From NCBI RefSeq assembly GCF_003324165.1, contig NW_025407887.1, positions 1 to 64,000 on the forward strand: 64,000 nt of DNA, written 5' to 3'. Below, piece by piece: positions 39,962 through 51,328 of this stretch (position 1 is its first letter; each line of letters starts with the position of its first letter). This DNA comes from Naegleria lovaniensis. Taxonomy: Eukaryota; Heterolobosea; Eutetramitea; Acrasida; Naegleriidae. The notes below the pieces were generated by a model. The model did not search any database. It was given only the letters and a program-made list of their open reading frames with translations, and was not told the origin of the DNA. The translations under genes and the position numbers were made by a program.

Positions 39962-42900
39962 TTATTTTCTGCGAGCACATCTAGCAACACGAATCAAATT
40001 CTTTACCAATCTCTTGCCAAGTGTGGTCACTTTTGGTCCCTTCTTTCTTCTCACTGCACACTTTAAGGAGAGTTTCAACTTCTTAATCAACAAAACGAGT
40101 TTCTTTGGCAAGTGTTTTCTTGGGTTGAACTTTTTACCGTATTTTCTACGAATGGCAGCAGCCTTACGAAGCAAAGCCTTAATCTTTCTCACAGTTCTTC
40201 TTTGAACAACAGTGGAAGCAGCACGACGGACTTGCTTCTTGAGCTTGTTTCTGAAAGCAATTCTTCTCAAGAATCTCTTCTTGGCAGTCTTGGCTGCCTT
40301 CTTACTAGCCTTCTTAACAGCCTTCTTTGCAGCTCTCTTAATCTTTCTAATTTGCTTCTTAATCTTGCGTTGAGACTTGGCAATCTTTCGAGAGAGTTTT
40401 CTAGCCAAACGACGGGCCTTACGAGCCAATCTTCTTGAACATTTGGCTCTAGCGATAGCTTTACGAGTTCCCTTCTTCAAGGCACGTTTGAACAACTTTC
40501 TAGCTTTACGAGCAAGTTTACGAGCACGGCGAGCAGCACGACGAGCAGCTCTCTTCAACTTTCTATTGGCAAGTCTACGACGAAGCTTCTTAATCAAGGA
40601 TCGTTTTCTTCGTTGAATTCTGCGGCGAGCACGACGAGCAGCACGGCGGGCAACCTTACGAGCTTGCTTCTTAGCCTTCTTGGCTAACTTGCGATTACGA
40701 CGAGCTTGCTTCTTTGCCTTCTTGGCCAACTTCTTCAATACGCGCTTTTGTTTACGGGCAGTACGTCTTTTTTGTTTACGTTGTTTACGGGCAGCACGTT
40801 TTTGTTGTTGTCGTTGTTTACGGGCGAGTTTTCGTTGTTGTCTCAACTTGCGTTGTTTACGGGCGGCACGACGTTGTTGTCGGCGAGCACGGCGGGCTCT
40901 TCTCTGAGCTCGTCGGCGGGCAAGACGTTGTTGACGGGCAGCTTCACGAGCGGCTCTTCGTTGAATTCGGCGGGAACGACGTTGAGCTTGTCTGGTTCTG
41001 GAACTTGTTCTTCTTCGAGAGGCACCACCACGACGACCACGACGTCTGTTGGAAGATCTTCTCTTACTGGATCTTCTCTTGTTACTGGATCTTCTCTTTG
41101 TAGAGGAGGAACGACGTTGTTTACGAGTAGTTCTTGATTTTTTACCACTCTTCTTCTTACCAGTGGTCGATCGCTTCTTCTTTGAACCAGTCGAAGAAGA
41201 ACGTTTACCCTTTCTGGATTTCTTTGCCTTACGAGCCCACTTCTTTTCCTTCTTGTCAGCAATTCTTTCGACTTGTTTGATCACCTTGGCAATGGATTTA
41301 CCAACTTTGGCACCAGTTTGAACTTGATCAGAAACACAAGCTCTCAAAGCCAATGGGTGTTTCTTTCCCTTCAATCCAGCTTTACGACAGACCTTGATGG
41401 CTGCTTGAACTTCTTCTTTGGTTGGTTTTCTAGGTTTTTGAGAACGTTCAATTTGTCTTTCAATATGATCATGCAACAAACCAGTGGCCTTTTGTGAAAT
41501 GTAACTCTTATCGACACACAAACCAGCATTGAAGAGAACATCACGAGGAGCTTCAACTACCAATGAAATGTGACCGAATGATCCTTGAGATTGCTTCCAT
41601 GATGGATTTCTGTACCAAGTAGCAATCAAATGAGCTCCATTCTTGGCAGAAATTCGAATTGAGTTTTCAGCAGTTCTCTTGGCAACAGCATTGTCACCCA
41701 AAGTGATATCTTCATTGATTGGAACTTCACTCTTCTTACCATTCACATAGAAACTGTTAGTTTCGACATTGTATTCCACAGTGTTGAGATTATTGACCTT
41801 GACAGCGAATGCAGTATTGACACTGACACTTCCCCATCTTCCAGTTCGAGAGTGAACCACAAAATCTCCATCCATGGATGAAGCCAAAATATAATCACCC
41901 ACTCCATAGAAATTATAATATTGTCCCTTAAAGTTGGTGTAATGAGGATCACCGAGAGCTTGACATTTTTGAAGAATCTTTGGTCGTGTGGATTTCACAA
42001 CACGTTTACCCTTTCGTTCATTTCTCTGATCGACTTGACGAGCCCACTTCTTCTTCTTCTTGTCAGCAATTCTCTCGACTTGTTTGATCACTTTGGCAAT
42101 GGATTTACCAACTTTGGCACCAGTTTGAACTTGATCAGAGACACAAGCTCTCAAAGCCAATGGATGTTTCTTTCCCTTCAATCCAGCTTTACGACAAACC
42201 TTGATGGCTGCTTGAACTTCTTCTTTGGTTGGTTTCTTTGGTTTTTGAGAACGGACGACCTTTCTTTCGACATGATTGTGTAAAATTCCAGTTGCCGTTT
42301 GTGACATGAAACTCTTATCGACACACAAACCAGAATTGAATTCCAAATTCGAAGGAGCTTCAACTACCAATGAAATATGACCAAATGATCCTTGAGAGGA
42401 TTTCCATGATGGATTTCTGTACCAAGTAGCAATCAAGTGAGCTCCATTCTTGGCAGAGACGGTCATGGAATTTTCAGAAGTTCTCTTGGCAACAGCTCCT
42501 GAACCCAATGAGAAATCTTCACCTTGTGTAACTTGTGCTGTTTGTCCATTCACATAAAAAGTATTACTCTCAATATCGAATTCAATGGTATTTCTTTGAT
42601 TGACCTTGACAGCGAATGCAGTATTGACACTGACACTTCCCCATCTTCCAGTTCGAGAATGAACCACAAAATCTCCATCTTTGGAAGAAGCCAAAATATA
42701 ATCACCCACTCCATAAAAATCATAATATTTTCCTTGAAAATCGGTATAGTGTGGATCACCAATGGCTTGACACTTCTTCATGGTGGTCGCTGGAACAGGA
42801 ACTTGAGGAGGTTGTTCCTCTTTCGGTGGCTGTTCTTCTGCTGGGAGTTGTTGTTGTTCATTTCCTTCTTGGTTATTATTGTTCTTTCTTCCACCTCGAC

Positions 42901-43216
42901 GACGACTACGACGTGCCAGACGTTTACGATGTCGACGTCCCAATTTTACAATTTTATCCACAATGGCTCGAATGGGACGATGATGTTTGGGAATATGATG
43001 ATGACGATGACGACGAATGTGAATACGAGGATGATGGTGTACATGACGGTGTATATGATGATGAGCTCGAGCTGCTGCTGCTGCGACTCGTTTGATGAAA
43101 TTACCACCTCGACGAGAGCGACGAGCTTCGGTGGTACTGGAGAGCAAGGCCACAGCAACGCACAAGACACCCAATAGGAAGAGGAATACACCTCTGTTGA
43201 TTGGAGTGTTGTTCAT
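39962..43216 (-). CDS. Secreted protein with two vWD domains and a long Arg/Lys tail
   Basis: 1084 residues, no intron; start MNNTPINRGVFLFLLGVLCV gives a signal peptide ending near STTEA. Residues 30-125 are extremely His/Arg-rich (HHHIHRHVHHH, then RRHRHHHIPKHH). A Gln/Glu/Pro linker follows. Two vWD-type domains begin at about 149 and 415, each with CQAxGDPHYTxFxGxYYxFYGVGDYIL. Each is followed by the same linker (KPTKEEVQAAIKVCRKAGLK), identical in both copies, so the duplication is recent or under selection. From about 665 to the end (some 420 residues) nearly half the residues are Arg or Lys, in repeats such as RRAxRxARR and KKAKKQARR. GDPHY is the start of vWD domains in mucin-like gel proteins. 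The role is unknown; it might be an extracellular polycation. Confidence 0.85.
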   Translation of the reverse strand: MNNTPINRGVFLFLLGVLCVAVALLSSTTEARRSRRGGNFIKRVAAAAARAHHHIHRHVHHHPRIHIRRHRHHHIPKHHRPIRAIVDKIVKLGRRHRKRLARRSRRRGGRKNNNNQEGNEQQQLPAEEQPPKEEQPPQVPVPATTMKKCQAIGDPHYTDFQGKYYDFYGVGDYILASSKDGDFVVHSRTGRWGSVSVNTAFAVKVNQRNTIEFDIESNTFYVNGQTAQVTQGEDFSLGSGAVAKRTSENSMTVSAKNGAHLIATWYRNPSWKSSQGSFGHISLVVEAPSNLEFNSGLCVDKSFMSQTATGILHNHVERKVVRSQKPKKPTKEEVQAAIKVCRKAGLKGKKHPLALRACVSDQVQTGAKVGKSIAKVIKQVERIADKKKKKWARQVDQRNERKGKRVVKSTRPKILQKCQALGDPHYTNFKGQYYNFYGVGDYILASSMDGDFVVHSRTGRWGSVSVNTAFAVKVNNLNTVEYNVETNSFYVNGKKSEVPINEDITLGDNAVAKRTAENSIRISAKNGAHLIATWYRNPSWKQSQGSFGHISLVVEAPRDVLFNAGLCVDKSYISQKATGLLHDHIERQIERSQKPRKPTKEEVQAAIKVCRKAGLKGKKHPLALRACVSDQVQTGAKVGKSIAKVIKQVERIADKKEKKWARKAKKSRKGKRSSSTGSKKKRSTTGKKKSGKKSRTTRKQRRSSSTKRRSSNKRRSSKRRSSNRRRGRRGGASRRRTSSRTRQAQRRSRRIQRRAAREAARQQRLARRRAQRRARRARRQQRRAARKQRKLRQQRKLARKQRQQQKRAARKQRKQKRRTARKQKRVLKKLAKKAKKQARRNRKLAKKAKKQARKVARRAARRARRRIQRRKRSLIKKLRRRLANRKLKRAARRAARRARKLARKARKLFKRALKKGTRKAIARAKCSRRLARKARRLARKLSRKIAKSQRKIKKQIRKIKRAAKKAVKKASKKAAKTAKKRFLRRIAFRNKLKKQVRRAASTVVQRRTVRKIKALLRKAAAIRRKYGKKFNPRKHLPKKLVLLIKKLKLSLKCAVRRKKGPKVTTLGKRLVKNLIRVARCARRK

Positions 43217-43717
43217 GGGGTGTTGTTGAGGATTTTTTATGGATGCTGTCAACGCCAAGTCAGCGACAGAACGATAAATTTAACAAGTGCGTGAAGTGAC
43301 TTGACAGTTGACGTTTTGGGGTGATTTTGGTGAGCAGACCCAAAACACTGTTGACGAGGCAAAGTACCAGCTCAGAACGAATCACAGGGCAAAGAATTAC
43401 AGGGTCCGCTGTTTGTTCTTCCTTAATGACCATCGATCACTAAATTGTTTTACAAATCCTTCCAAAGATTACTCATTGAAAATAAATAAACAACACTAGA
43501 CCCCAAAGGACACACGCTTGACATCTTTGGAGAGTTAGGAATTCACATCAAACGTTAAACGAGTCGAGTATTCTGATCTCCAATCATTAAACACCTTTGT
43601 TATTGTAAATTCTTCTCAATTGCTTTTAAAACTTGTCCTTGAGAATTCAATTTTCTATTCATTGAAAAAAAAACAACATCTAAACCTCTTCTTATCCTTA
43701 TTACTACAGCTGACAGA
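43217..43717. other. Gene-free stretch between divergent secreted-protein genes
   Basis: About 500 bp separating two divergent start codons. It should hold both promoters. I see A/T-rich runs near each start but no defined operator, RNA gene or repeat. Confidence 0.5.
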
Positions 43718-44539
43718 ATGTCATCCAGACTAATTCCATTATTGTTATTGCTATTCTTTACTTCCCTCATTGTTACCATTCAAGCTGATGAAACCTCTGT
43801 CGAACAACAAGTTGTTGTGAGTTATATCAAAATAGACACTCCAACCACTTCACTCGAAAGTGGATCTCAATTGACAGGAACAGTCACTGCCTATGACAGC
43901 AATGGAAACGTTGCACCTCTTTCTGGATATTCCATTTCGATTGGAGCAGCAAGTTCTGGAGCAACTGTGCAAGGCACTACTCGATCGACTCTTCAAAACG
44001 GTGTCGCCAATTTCGCCATTTCCATCACCACAAGTATTACTTCAGATGTCATGTTAAGTGCTGTCTTGGTGTATGGTAGTTCTTATTATTCATTTACGAA
44101 GAATTTGCGTGTGAATAATAGACAGGGGGAGAATAAGGATTTTACAGAGTATTGGGTGGGTCAATGGAGTGTTCAACCTGGTTGTAATCCTTCGACTTGT
44201 TGTTGTATGGATGGACAAGTGACAGCTACTCGTTCTGGCTTGAATTTAGTTCAGTTAGAGTCTAACGTGAAGGGCATGTGTGGTGGAGTAACTTCAACCA
44301 CTTTTTATGTTGGAAATATTAACTCTTATTATACCATATATGGAACTGTTGGAGCTGACCCTTTCACTCTTCAAAAGACTGGCAAGACCATTCAAATGAC
44401 CAACATGGCCAATAATGCATGTAGTGGAAGCGCTATTTGTACAACAGCTTGTCCTCGTTCCAATGCATCTACGTTGAGAATTTCAAAGATGGTTGTCATG
44501 ATAATAGTTCTCGTTTCATTCCTTGTCATGGTTCTTTAA
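43718..44539 (+). CDS. Surface protein with Ig-like domain and C-terminal anchor
   Basis: 273 residues, single exon. A signal peptide (MSSRLIPLLLLLFFTSLIVT) is followed at residues 30-130 by an invasin/Big-type Ig-like fold: YIKIDTPTTSLESGSQLTGT, then VTAYDSNGNVAPLSGYSISI, then NGVANFAISITTS. Residues 140-245 are Cys-rich (CNPSTCCCMDGQ, CSGSAICTTACP), probably a disulphide-bonded module. The last 20 residues (MVVMIIVLVSFLVMVL) are hydrophobic with no tail after them, the layout of a GPI-attachment signal; a tail-less TM is the alternative. Likely a cell-surface adhesin-type protein; ligand unknown. Confidence 0.68.
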   Translation: MSSRLIPLLLLLFFTSLIVTIQADETSVEQQVVVSYIKIDTPTTSLESGSQLTGTVTAYDSNGNVAPLSGYSISIGAASSGATVQGTTRSTLQNGVANFAISITTSITSDVMLSAVLVYGSSYYSFTKNLRVNNRQGENKDFTEYWVGQWSVQPGCNPSTCCCMDGQVTATRSGLNLVQLESNVKGMCGGVTSTTFYVGNINSYYTIYGTVGADPFTLQKTGKTIQMTNMANNACSGSAICTTACPRSNASTLRISKMVVMIIVLVSFLVMVL

Positions 44540-44832
44540 AAAGGACAGATGCCGAAGACTCTTTCAAGAGAATCATGATGCTGACAAAGACTTGTTCTGA
44601 ATAAATCTTCATAATTGTTAAAAATTGCATGTGTTTAGAAAATTTCAATGTTGTGAATGATGTAGACTCATTCTGATCTTCCCAAATACTTGAATGCTCG
44701 AGAATTGTGTGCGTCACATCGCATTAATACTCGCCTTAGATTAGTTCAGCACTATGGAGAGCCCGAACGTCGATTAGACAGCTCAAAAATTCTTGAAATG
44801 ACATTTGACGCCAAAACGTGTGCACACAAAAA

Positions 44833-47394
44833 ATGGCCACTCTCACGCCTTCGTTGCCACTCTCGCCGATCACGATGCTTCTTTTCTCATCCATCCTTCT
44901 TCTTCAATCTTTCCTTCTCGCACACGCTCTGTCCTGTCCAGAACAATTGTCATCTCTTCATCACATCTTTCATGAATCAAACATTCCTTTAGACAAGGTT
45001 GAAAATTACATGACTCTAATATTGAATGATTCAAGTGGACCTTCTTTTAGTTTTGACACTCATGTGAATATAACTAGTTTGAGTTCCGATGTAGAGTCTT
45101 TGATTCAAAAACGTGGAATTTCATTCATTGCTTCTTATCTTACTGCGTTTGTGTGGAGAGATGTCAGCAATCAATTCAATATTTTCACAACACAAGATTT
45201 GTTGCAATATTTAAAAAAGAGTAGTAGCAGCAACGAATTTAATCAACTCTCACCTCTCATGATTGGAGTAGAAGAAACTGTTTATCCAATATTCAAAAAA
45301 GCTCTCGAATTTTTCAACCTAAATCTCAACGCATTACATGTCAAACAGCATATTGTCACTATGTACCTATGTAAGCCAAGTCAAATGTTTCTAGAGAGTG
45401 ACATTTTAATTACATCTTCGAGTCAATTCTATAGAACCATCAATTATTACAAAACTCCATTAGGAAATCGAAAACCTACCAAAACTTACATCTCAAAAAG
45501 CGAAACTCAAATTGATCCTTGGGATTTTGTGCCGATTCGACTCGTTCCATTGCGTATTGCATTTCCTGGTTTCAAATATCATCCCTTATTTTCATTTGGA
45601 ATTTCAAATCCGTTTCCATTTGATAACAAGTATTTCGTTCTGAATGAAATTGCCTTAGCCAGATATTTCCATTTCGGAAATGTTTCAAAGGAAGATCTTC
45701 AATTCATACAATACTTGATTCCAAATATTAATACAGAGAACGTAGTCCATGATGCATCGTTTGAAATCATGATGCAAAACACTCGGGAACGATTTAATAT
45801 TTCCTTATATGAAAATAATCTTGCCCAATATAATTTAACGACCCTCACTTCCATTCTATTACCTTCCCTCAATTTAAAACAATACGATGCGAGAATTGCT
45901 TTATTCTTAGGACCCGATGAGTTTATATTTTTCGGTACTGATTATTGGTTCGTAGCAGTAGCCTTCATCTATTTGGTTTATTTCTTGTTCTTATTTTCCA
46001 TGAGAGCCTTCCGCTTACCTTCCATCAAACGACGACTGGTTATTCCCTATTTACCTCTCCTATTCATTCTCTTTGAATTGACTCAACTGTTTTTGTGGAT
46101 TCCATGCCAACTCATTCCCAAATATTTGGGAGAAATTCTCGTCGTGTTTTGTATATGTGCCTACAGTTGTTGTATTTTGAGATTTTTATATTTGAGGAAT
46201 TTGTATCGATTAATTTCATTGAGATTTAATCAAACCACTCAAAAGAAGAAAAGGAGCAGTACGATGAGACGAGAACAACAAGATGAAAAACACCGTTGGT
46301 GGCCCAATGTTCGAAAAACTCTGTTGTTTCCAATGACTGGATTTGTGATGAGCTTTTGCATTATTGGCGTTGTTTCGCTGGTTCTTTCCGTCGTCTTGAC
46401 CATTCATTGTCTCGTTTCCTATTTTTATGTGAATTATTCCATGTTTGTTGTGATGATTAATGTGACCTTTTCAGTATTCATTTTAATTGCTACTTTTTTA
46501 GGAGTTTTCATTGTGGCATTGGACGCTATTCGAAATCGTTCCATTTTGAGAGAAAAGGGAATTCGAAGATTTTTATTTTTCGACGATCCTCTCATGGTTC
46601 GAATTGATTTAATTTTTCTTTCCTTGATTTTCATTTTGGTCATTATTGTCATTATTGTCAATAGTGTGGGTGGATTTAATTCGAATATTATTTACATGTT
46701 GAGATTTTTATTGCATTGCATTGTCATGTTAATTAGTGGAGGAAATGTGTTGGTGATTGAACTGTTCACAAAATGTCGAAGATTTGTTCGAAATCGATGG
46801 AATAATTCCTCATCTCAAGGCAATGAACCTTCTCAAGAACCTCTTCAATCCGAATTAGAAACTCTACTATTGACCAATCGAGAATTTAAAGAATTATTTG
46901 AGGAATACGCCACCAAAGAAATGAGTTTGGAAAATTTGTTGTGTTTTCAAAAGATTCATCTCGTGTTGGAAAAGAAAGGTCCCAATCATGTGTTGAGTGT
47001 GGAATGGATGAAACAATTGGATCATGATTTTATCAAGAGCACTGGAACGTATGAATTGAATCTTTCATCTGAAACGAAAAAAGCGTTTTATCAATTAATG
47101 GATCGAGTCGTGACATTGTCTCAACAAGAAAATTCAACAGAGCCACAGACACAGAATATTGCATTGGAGAATGTAGTGCATGTTCCAAATGGTGACACAA
47201 GAGTAGAACTTGGACATGAGAATTTAAGGGAAAGTGATGTTTTCTCAATGCCAACCATCACCGATTTGAAAAATGTGTTAATGCAGGACGTGATGACCAA
47301 TTTAACAGACACTCGTTATAGGCTTATGGAAACGAGAGAATATGAAGAGTGGTGGAAGGTGTATCGAATTCAGAAAGCAAGTGCCATCTTGTAG
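44833..47394 (+). CDS. 7TM receptor-like protein with C-terminal RGS domain
   Basis: 853 residues, single exon; start at MATLTPSLP after AAAAA. The order is: signal peptide (residues 10-33, ending ALSCPEQ), a roughly 330-residue extracellular domain with N-glycosylation sites, seven hydrophobic helices between about 369 and 642 (first DYWFVAVAFIYLVYFLFLFS), and a cytosolic RGS domain at about 675-840. The RGS begins LLLTNREFKELFEEYATKEM and ends VLMQDVMTNLTDTRYRLMET, matching the start and end helices of RGS boxes. RGS domains speed GTP hydrolysis by G-alpha. The same layout (7TM plus RGS) is known from Arabidopsis RGS1 and is common in amoebae. The extracellular domain suggests a ligand sensor; the ligand is unknown. 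Confidence 0.85.
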   Translation: MATLTPSLPLSPITMLLFSSILLLQSFLLAHALSCPEQLSSLHHIFHESNIPLDKVENYMTLILNDSSGPSFSFDTHVNITSLSSDVESLIQKRGISFIASYLTAFVWRDVSNQFNIFTTQDLLQYLKKSSSSNEFNQLSPLMIGVEETVYPIFKKALEFFNLNLNALHVKQHIVTMYLCKPSQMFLESDILITSSSQFYRTINYYKTPLGNRKPTKTYISKSETQIDPWDFVPIRLVPLRIAFPGFKYHPLFSFGISNPFPFDNKYFVLNEIALARYFHFGNVSKEDLQFIQYLIPNINTENVVHDASFEIMMQNTRERFNISLYENNLAQYNLTTLTSILLPSLNLKQYDARIALFLGPDEFIFFGTDYWFVAVAFIYLVYFLFLFSMRAFRLPSIKRRLVIPYLPLLFILFELTQLFLWIPCQLIPKYLGEILVVFCICAYSCCILRFLYLRNLYRLISLRFNQTTQKKKRSSTMRREQQDEKHRWWPNVRKTLLFPMTGFVMSFCIIGVVSLVLSVVLTIHCLVSYFYVNYSMFVVMINVTFSVFILIATFLGVFIVALDAIRNRSILREKGIRRFLFFDDPLMVRIDLIFLSLIFILVIIVIIVNSVGGFNSNIIYMLRFLLHCIVMLISGGNVLVIELFTKCRRFVRNRWNNSSSQGNEPSQEPLQSELETLLLTNREFKELFEEYATKEMSLENLLCFQKIHLVLEKKGPNHVLSVEWMKQLDHDFIKSTGTYELNLSSETKKAFYQLMDRVVTLSQQENSTEPQTQNIALENVVHVPNGDTRVELGHENLRESDVFSMPTITDLKNVLMQDVMTNLTDTRYRLMETREYEEWWKVYRIQKASAIL

Positions 47395-47683
47395 GAAGGA
47401 TTGAGCTCACTTTTGATTTCTTTTTCTCGTATGAAATGGTGTTGTTGAGAGCGTCTCATACATGAAAGAGCATGAAATCGAATACTATTGAAAGATACTT
47501 TCCACATTTCGTTCATAATCTAATTAGTGCTGTTTGGTGCAACGAAACGTTAGAGGCAAATGGAACTTGGTGAATTACGCCACTTGGCAGAGCATTTGAA
47601 TGCATCCACTTTAAATTATCAGTATTTCAATTTCTTGTAGGGTTCAAGAAATTTTGTGTAAACACTCAGTTTGACCAATGAAA

Positions 47684-49101
47684 CTACACGCTTGGACGTT
47701 GCTGATTATTATTTTCTTCCACAACAAGACTTGGGGTGTATTGAATGGGTTCGATTTCAGCCTCTGTTTCATGCTGACGATTATTTCTACTATTATTATC
47801 TGTCAAGTAGGATGCTGGTACGTAGGGAGGTAATACAACACCTGTAAAGCCGTCATTCGTTTCGTGATTATTTACAGTATTCACAACATAATTCAAGCCA
47901 GAGGGGGTCATGGTGACTGAGGTTTGTTGAGTTCGTAACTCAGCACCCTTCTCAGTATGGTTCGAAGAAGGCAACGTTGGTGTGTGACTTGCAGGGAGTG
48001 AAGGCGACATTGGTTGTCTCCTGATAATGTCGTCGTCCAAATTGTTAGCACTCGCTTGAACGGCGTTATGCACGGCCATGCGATGTCGTGACCATCGTTT
48101 GTAAACATGTCCCAACAAACACATGAGAGCTGAAAGCAAAATAAACACACTCACAGGTAATATGATGAACAAGAAAACAAACATGAAATCAACCATGTAG
48201 GGTGTTGTAGTGGCAGAGAATACGCACTGTGCAAATTTCGTATTTGTAGCATTAAATCCAACTATAAAGTCTGTATTGGATGGGAGTTGCGTTGAGTTGA
48301 AATTGAGAATGGTGTATTTAACTCCTTCCATCCAATTCGAATATTTGTGATACGAGTCAATGCTTGCAGTGGGTTGAATCGATTCGTACAGACTTTCTTC
48401 GAATGCAAATGAAAATGAAACCCTCGACACTGGTGACCCAAAGAGAGTGTGCCACTTCACTTGTGCCTTATTGTTCTGAACATTGACAGGTCCTCGTTTC
48501 AATCGATAGCTATAGACAATGGAAACTTGAGGTTTTTGAACAAGTTCTTTAGGGTCCGCAAAACTGGTTGGAAAAATTTGCACCAGTATTGCAACAAGTA
48601 TTCATTAAGACAAAATATACATAAATTCATTATCACCACCGTATCAAAATTATTGAATACATTAATTTTTCATGTCATGAATTTCATTTCTTAATCCAAA
48701 ACATACCTCACTCGAAACACAATATATTTTCCATCGTTTGAAATGAGTAAAGTTTGAGAATATAATGTGACGTCTGGACTCTCAATAAAAATGTCCGCTG
48801 ATTGATCTAATTGAAGTGTATAAGGTAAACTATCAGAAGACGGCAATGCACGTGTCAACACAGAATAAGGTGTTGAAAAGGAGAAGGTAAACTTTTCCAA
48901 GACTTGAACGGAGCAATCCGAAGAGGACAGGGTGAGTAAGGAATCAACCGATTGTAAAGAATATTGGGCACTGGTGCTTTGGAAGAGAAATACTATGGTA
49001 CAAGTGAGTGTTGCAATGAACAATGCTAGCGTTGGAGAAGACGACAATGTTCCTCTCGTTTTTCGGGAATCCGAATGTTTTGATGATAGTGTGGTGATCA
49101 T
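47684..49101 (-). CDS. Type I membrane protein, unknown
   Basis: Two exons on the minus strand, 49101-48707 and 48563-47684; intron 143 bp (GTATGT...ACCAG). The junction makes VSFADPKEL and keeps frame; 424 residues. Start MITTLSSKH after ACAAA. An N-terminal hydrophobic segment (about 27-46, ending STSAQ) serves as signal peptide. An extracellular domain of about 220 residues reads as beta-rich (VLEKFTFSFSTPYSVL, DVTLYSQTLLISNDGKYIVF, ARVSFSFAFEES-like strands). A TM helix (FMFVFLFIILPVSVFILLSA) is followed by a basic stop-transfer and a 120-residue Ser/Thr/Asn-rich cytosolic tail. No family recognised. Confidence 0.7.
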
Positions 49102-49455
49102 TTTGTATGTGTTGTAGGACAGTTCGTTCAACGATGAGAATTTTAAGCAATAATTTTAATCATTCAAAAGATCGGAATGAAGATGATGAACGGACTCTTC
49201 CTGAAAAGCGGTTGTGATCTGTACAGAGCAATATTTTTTTGCTGAATGTACTTTTGAGTATCTCTCCTGATTGAAGTTGGTCTGGAACCTTAAATTGGAT
49301 TGAAACTGTATTGACCTAGAAATGGAATAAATTATTTTAATTTTGAAATGAATTTCATACAGCCTAGAACTAGTAGGTTCATTGGTGTACTTCTCAACAA
49401 GCTTGTGCAATATTGTAAATTTTTGAAAAAGAGAAATTCCTTGAATAATCACGTT

Positions 49456-51328
49456 CTACTTGTTTTCTTTTCTAAATAACAGAACATATTTCACCTTTTT
49501 CATCAAAATATATTCAACTTTAAGAGTTTCTGACAGGCTGTGTTCTGAAAAGTTATAAGGTACCTTCAACACTACGCAATGAACACCATCCTCCAAAAGC
49601 AATTGTTGTGAGAAGGCCTTAACGCTAACAGGTGATAAATTTTCCTGAATCATGTACAAGTCGTCAATAAATTCGTGCAGTGAGTAATCAGCATTACCCC
49701 ATGGAGGGTCAAAGAAAATTAGTGTTTCACTCCTCTTGGTTTCGGGCATTTTAGGTTTTTCTTTGTTCCACCAATCAATGAAATTGCCACATTCAACATG
49801 ACATGTCACACAATCTTTGTCATACTTCTTTTCTTCGTTTTCAAATAAATTAATATTGTACTGTGCGTCTTTACATCGTCTCTCATCGAGCTCAATCATG
49901 GTCACTGTTTTTCGGTGTAATCTTTTCGACCAAAAGTATCTCAAAAATCCAATTACCTGTGACCAATGTTAAGGTAAAATGCGGCATTGATTTGAACAAA
50001 TGGGCAAAATTCAGATAAATATCAGGTAAAAGATATAATTGTTAGCATGAAAAGTTCATGTATCAAAAATAACTTACATTTCCACCCAGACCGCCTGTTC
50101 CATCTATAATATGATTTGGATAAAACCCTGTTTGCTGCTTGATCATTTCATTCATGATGGAAGCAATTTCGAAGGCGTCATTGAAGGGTGTCAAATAGGA
50201 GAGAGCCAACTCAGAGTCGTATCTAACCTTACTCACCAAATGCTTTGGAAAGAAGCCATAGATATTTTCAGAGAATTTTCTCATATTGTAATAATTTTCC
50301 AAAGTATTGGATTGTTCAGTAGACTCGGTGTGATTTGGTTGTTTGTTCAATTTTGTACATTCTTTTTCTTCTTTCGTTTGTTTCTTATTTACAATGTTGA
50401 GCAGTTTTTTAACGTGAGCAATTGTCTCCTCCAACGCTTGATCAGCAACAATATAGTGAGTGTCTTTTAAATTAATTTTGGAAATTTTTTGCTTCTCCAT
50501 TTCAAGTAATCTTAATGAGGCTCTTAATTGAATGTGAAGTTTTCTAATGTCATTTCGGGTTGATTTTTCAGGACAAGGCGCTTGATTGCTAGCAGTGATG
50601 GTGGTGGTCATATTGCAATTTCCATTGCTGTTGTTACTGCTCATGCTTGGAGATGATGTAAGTGTGTTAGCACTGCTCACTGTTGATGTGCTTGTGAGAA
50701 GAGAATTTAGTATGGATGATTTATCATCGTGAAGATGTTTGGTGGAATGGCTGTCTTCAGAGATGGTGGAAGAGGATGGAATTGACAGGGAGCTTAGAAT
50801 AGCATCCTCGGAAAACATTGCAAAAGCTTGATCGTTGTAAACGGATCCACCACCCCACTCGTTCATTATCATCCACGGAGGAGGAACATTTGATCCAATT
50901 TGTTGTTGTTGCTGATGTTGTTGCGAGATGGGATCAAATCCTGTATGTTGAATATAATGATGTGAGGAGTCTTGATTCCATGATGATGATGGAAATTCTG
51001 TATTGGAAGACTGTGAAGGTGGTTGTGAAGAATAAAATGTGGGTTGAAGATTGGAAGTATTATTATAACCATGAAAATTTGGCCACATCATAAATTGTTG
51101 TGGTGGTGGTTGTGGTGGTTGATGTTGGAGATGAGGAAAACCCATCAAACCATATCCCGATAGGGCTTGAAAATTATTTTGATCTAAATCGTTTGTTGTC
51201 CCACTGCTATTGTTCCCACTCATGGCATTATTATAACTATTATTATTCATGCCAAATAATGAATGGAGAAGATTTGATTGTGTTCCTGATGATGTTGCTG
51301 GTGTGGATGACTGTTGTTGGGAATACAT
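49456..51328 (-). CDS. TGS1-like cap guanine-N2 methyltransferase
   Basis: Two exons, 51328-50078 and 49956-49456 on the minus strand; intron 121 bp (GTAAGT...CACAG) inside SAM motif I; 583 residues. Residues 1-260 are Gln/Asn/Ser-rich low complexity. A coiled helical region follows (270-330). The catalytic domain starts near 350: FPKHLVSKVRYDSELALSYL, then SAM motif I IIDGTGGLGGN (407-417), the acidic motif II TMIELDERR, and FDPPWGNADYS (Asp500-Pro-Pro-Trp), the catalytic DPPWG/SPPWGG motif of trimethylguanosine synthases. TGS1 converts m7G caps of snRNA and snoRNA to trimethylguanosine in the nucleus. It lies head-to-head with a related but motif-less gene. Confidence 0.82.

Noticed and set aside
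40112-41137. Plus-strand Leu/Ser/Ala-rich frames opposite the polybasic tail
   Set aside because: They mirror the repeated Arg/Lys codons of the minus-strand gene and have no independent signal.
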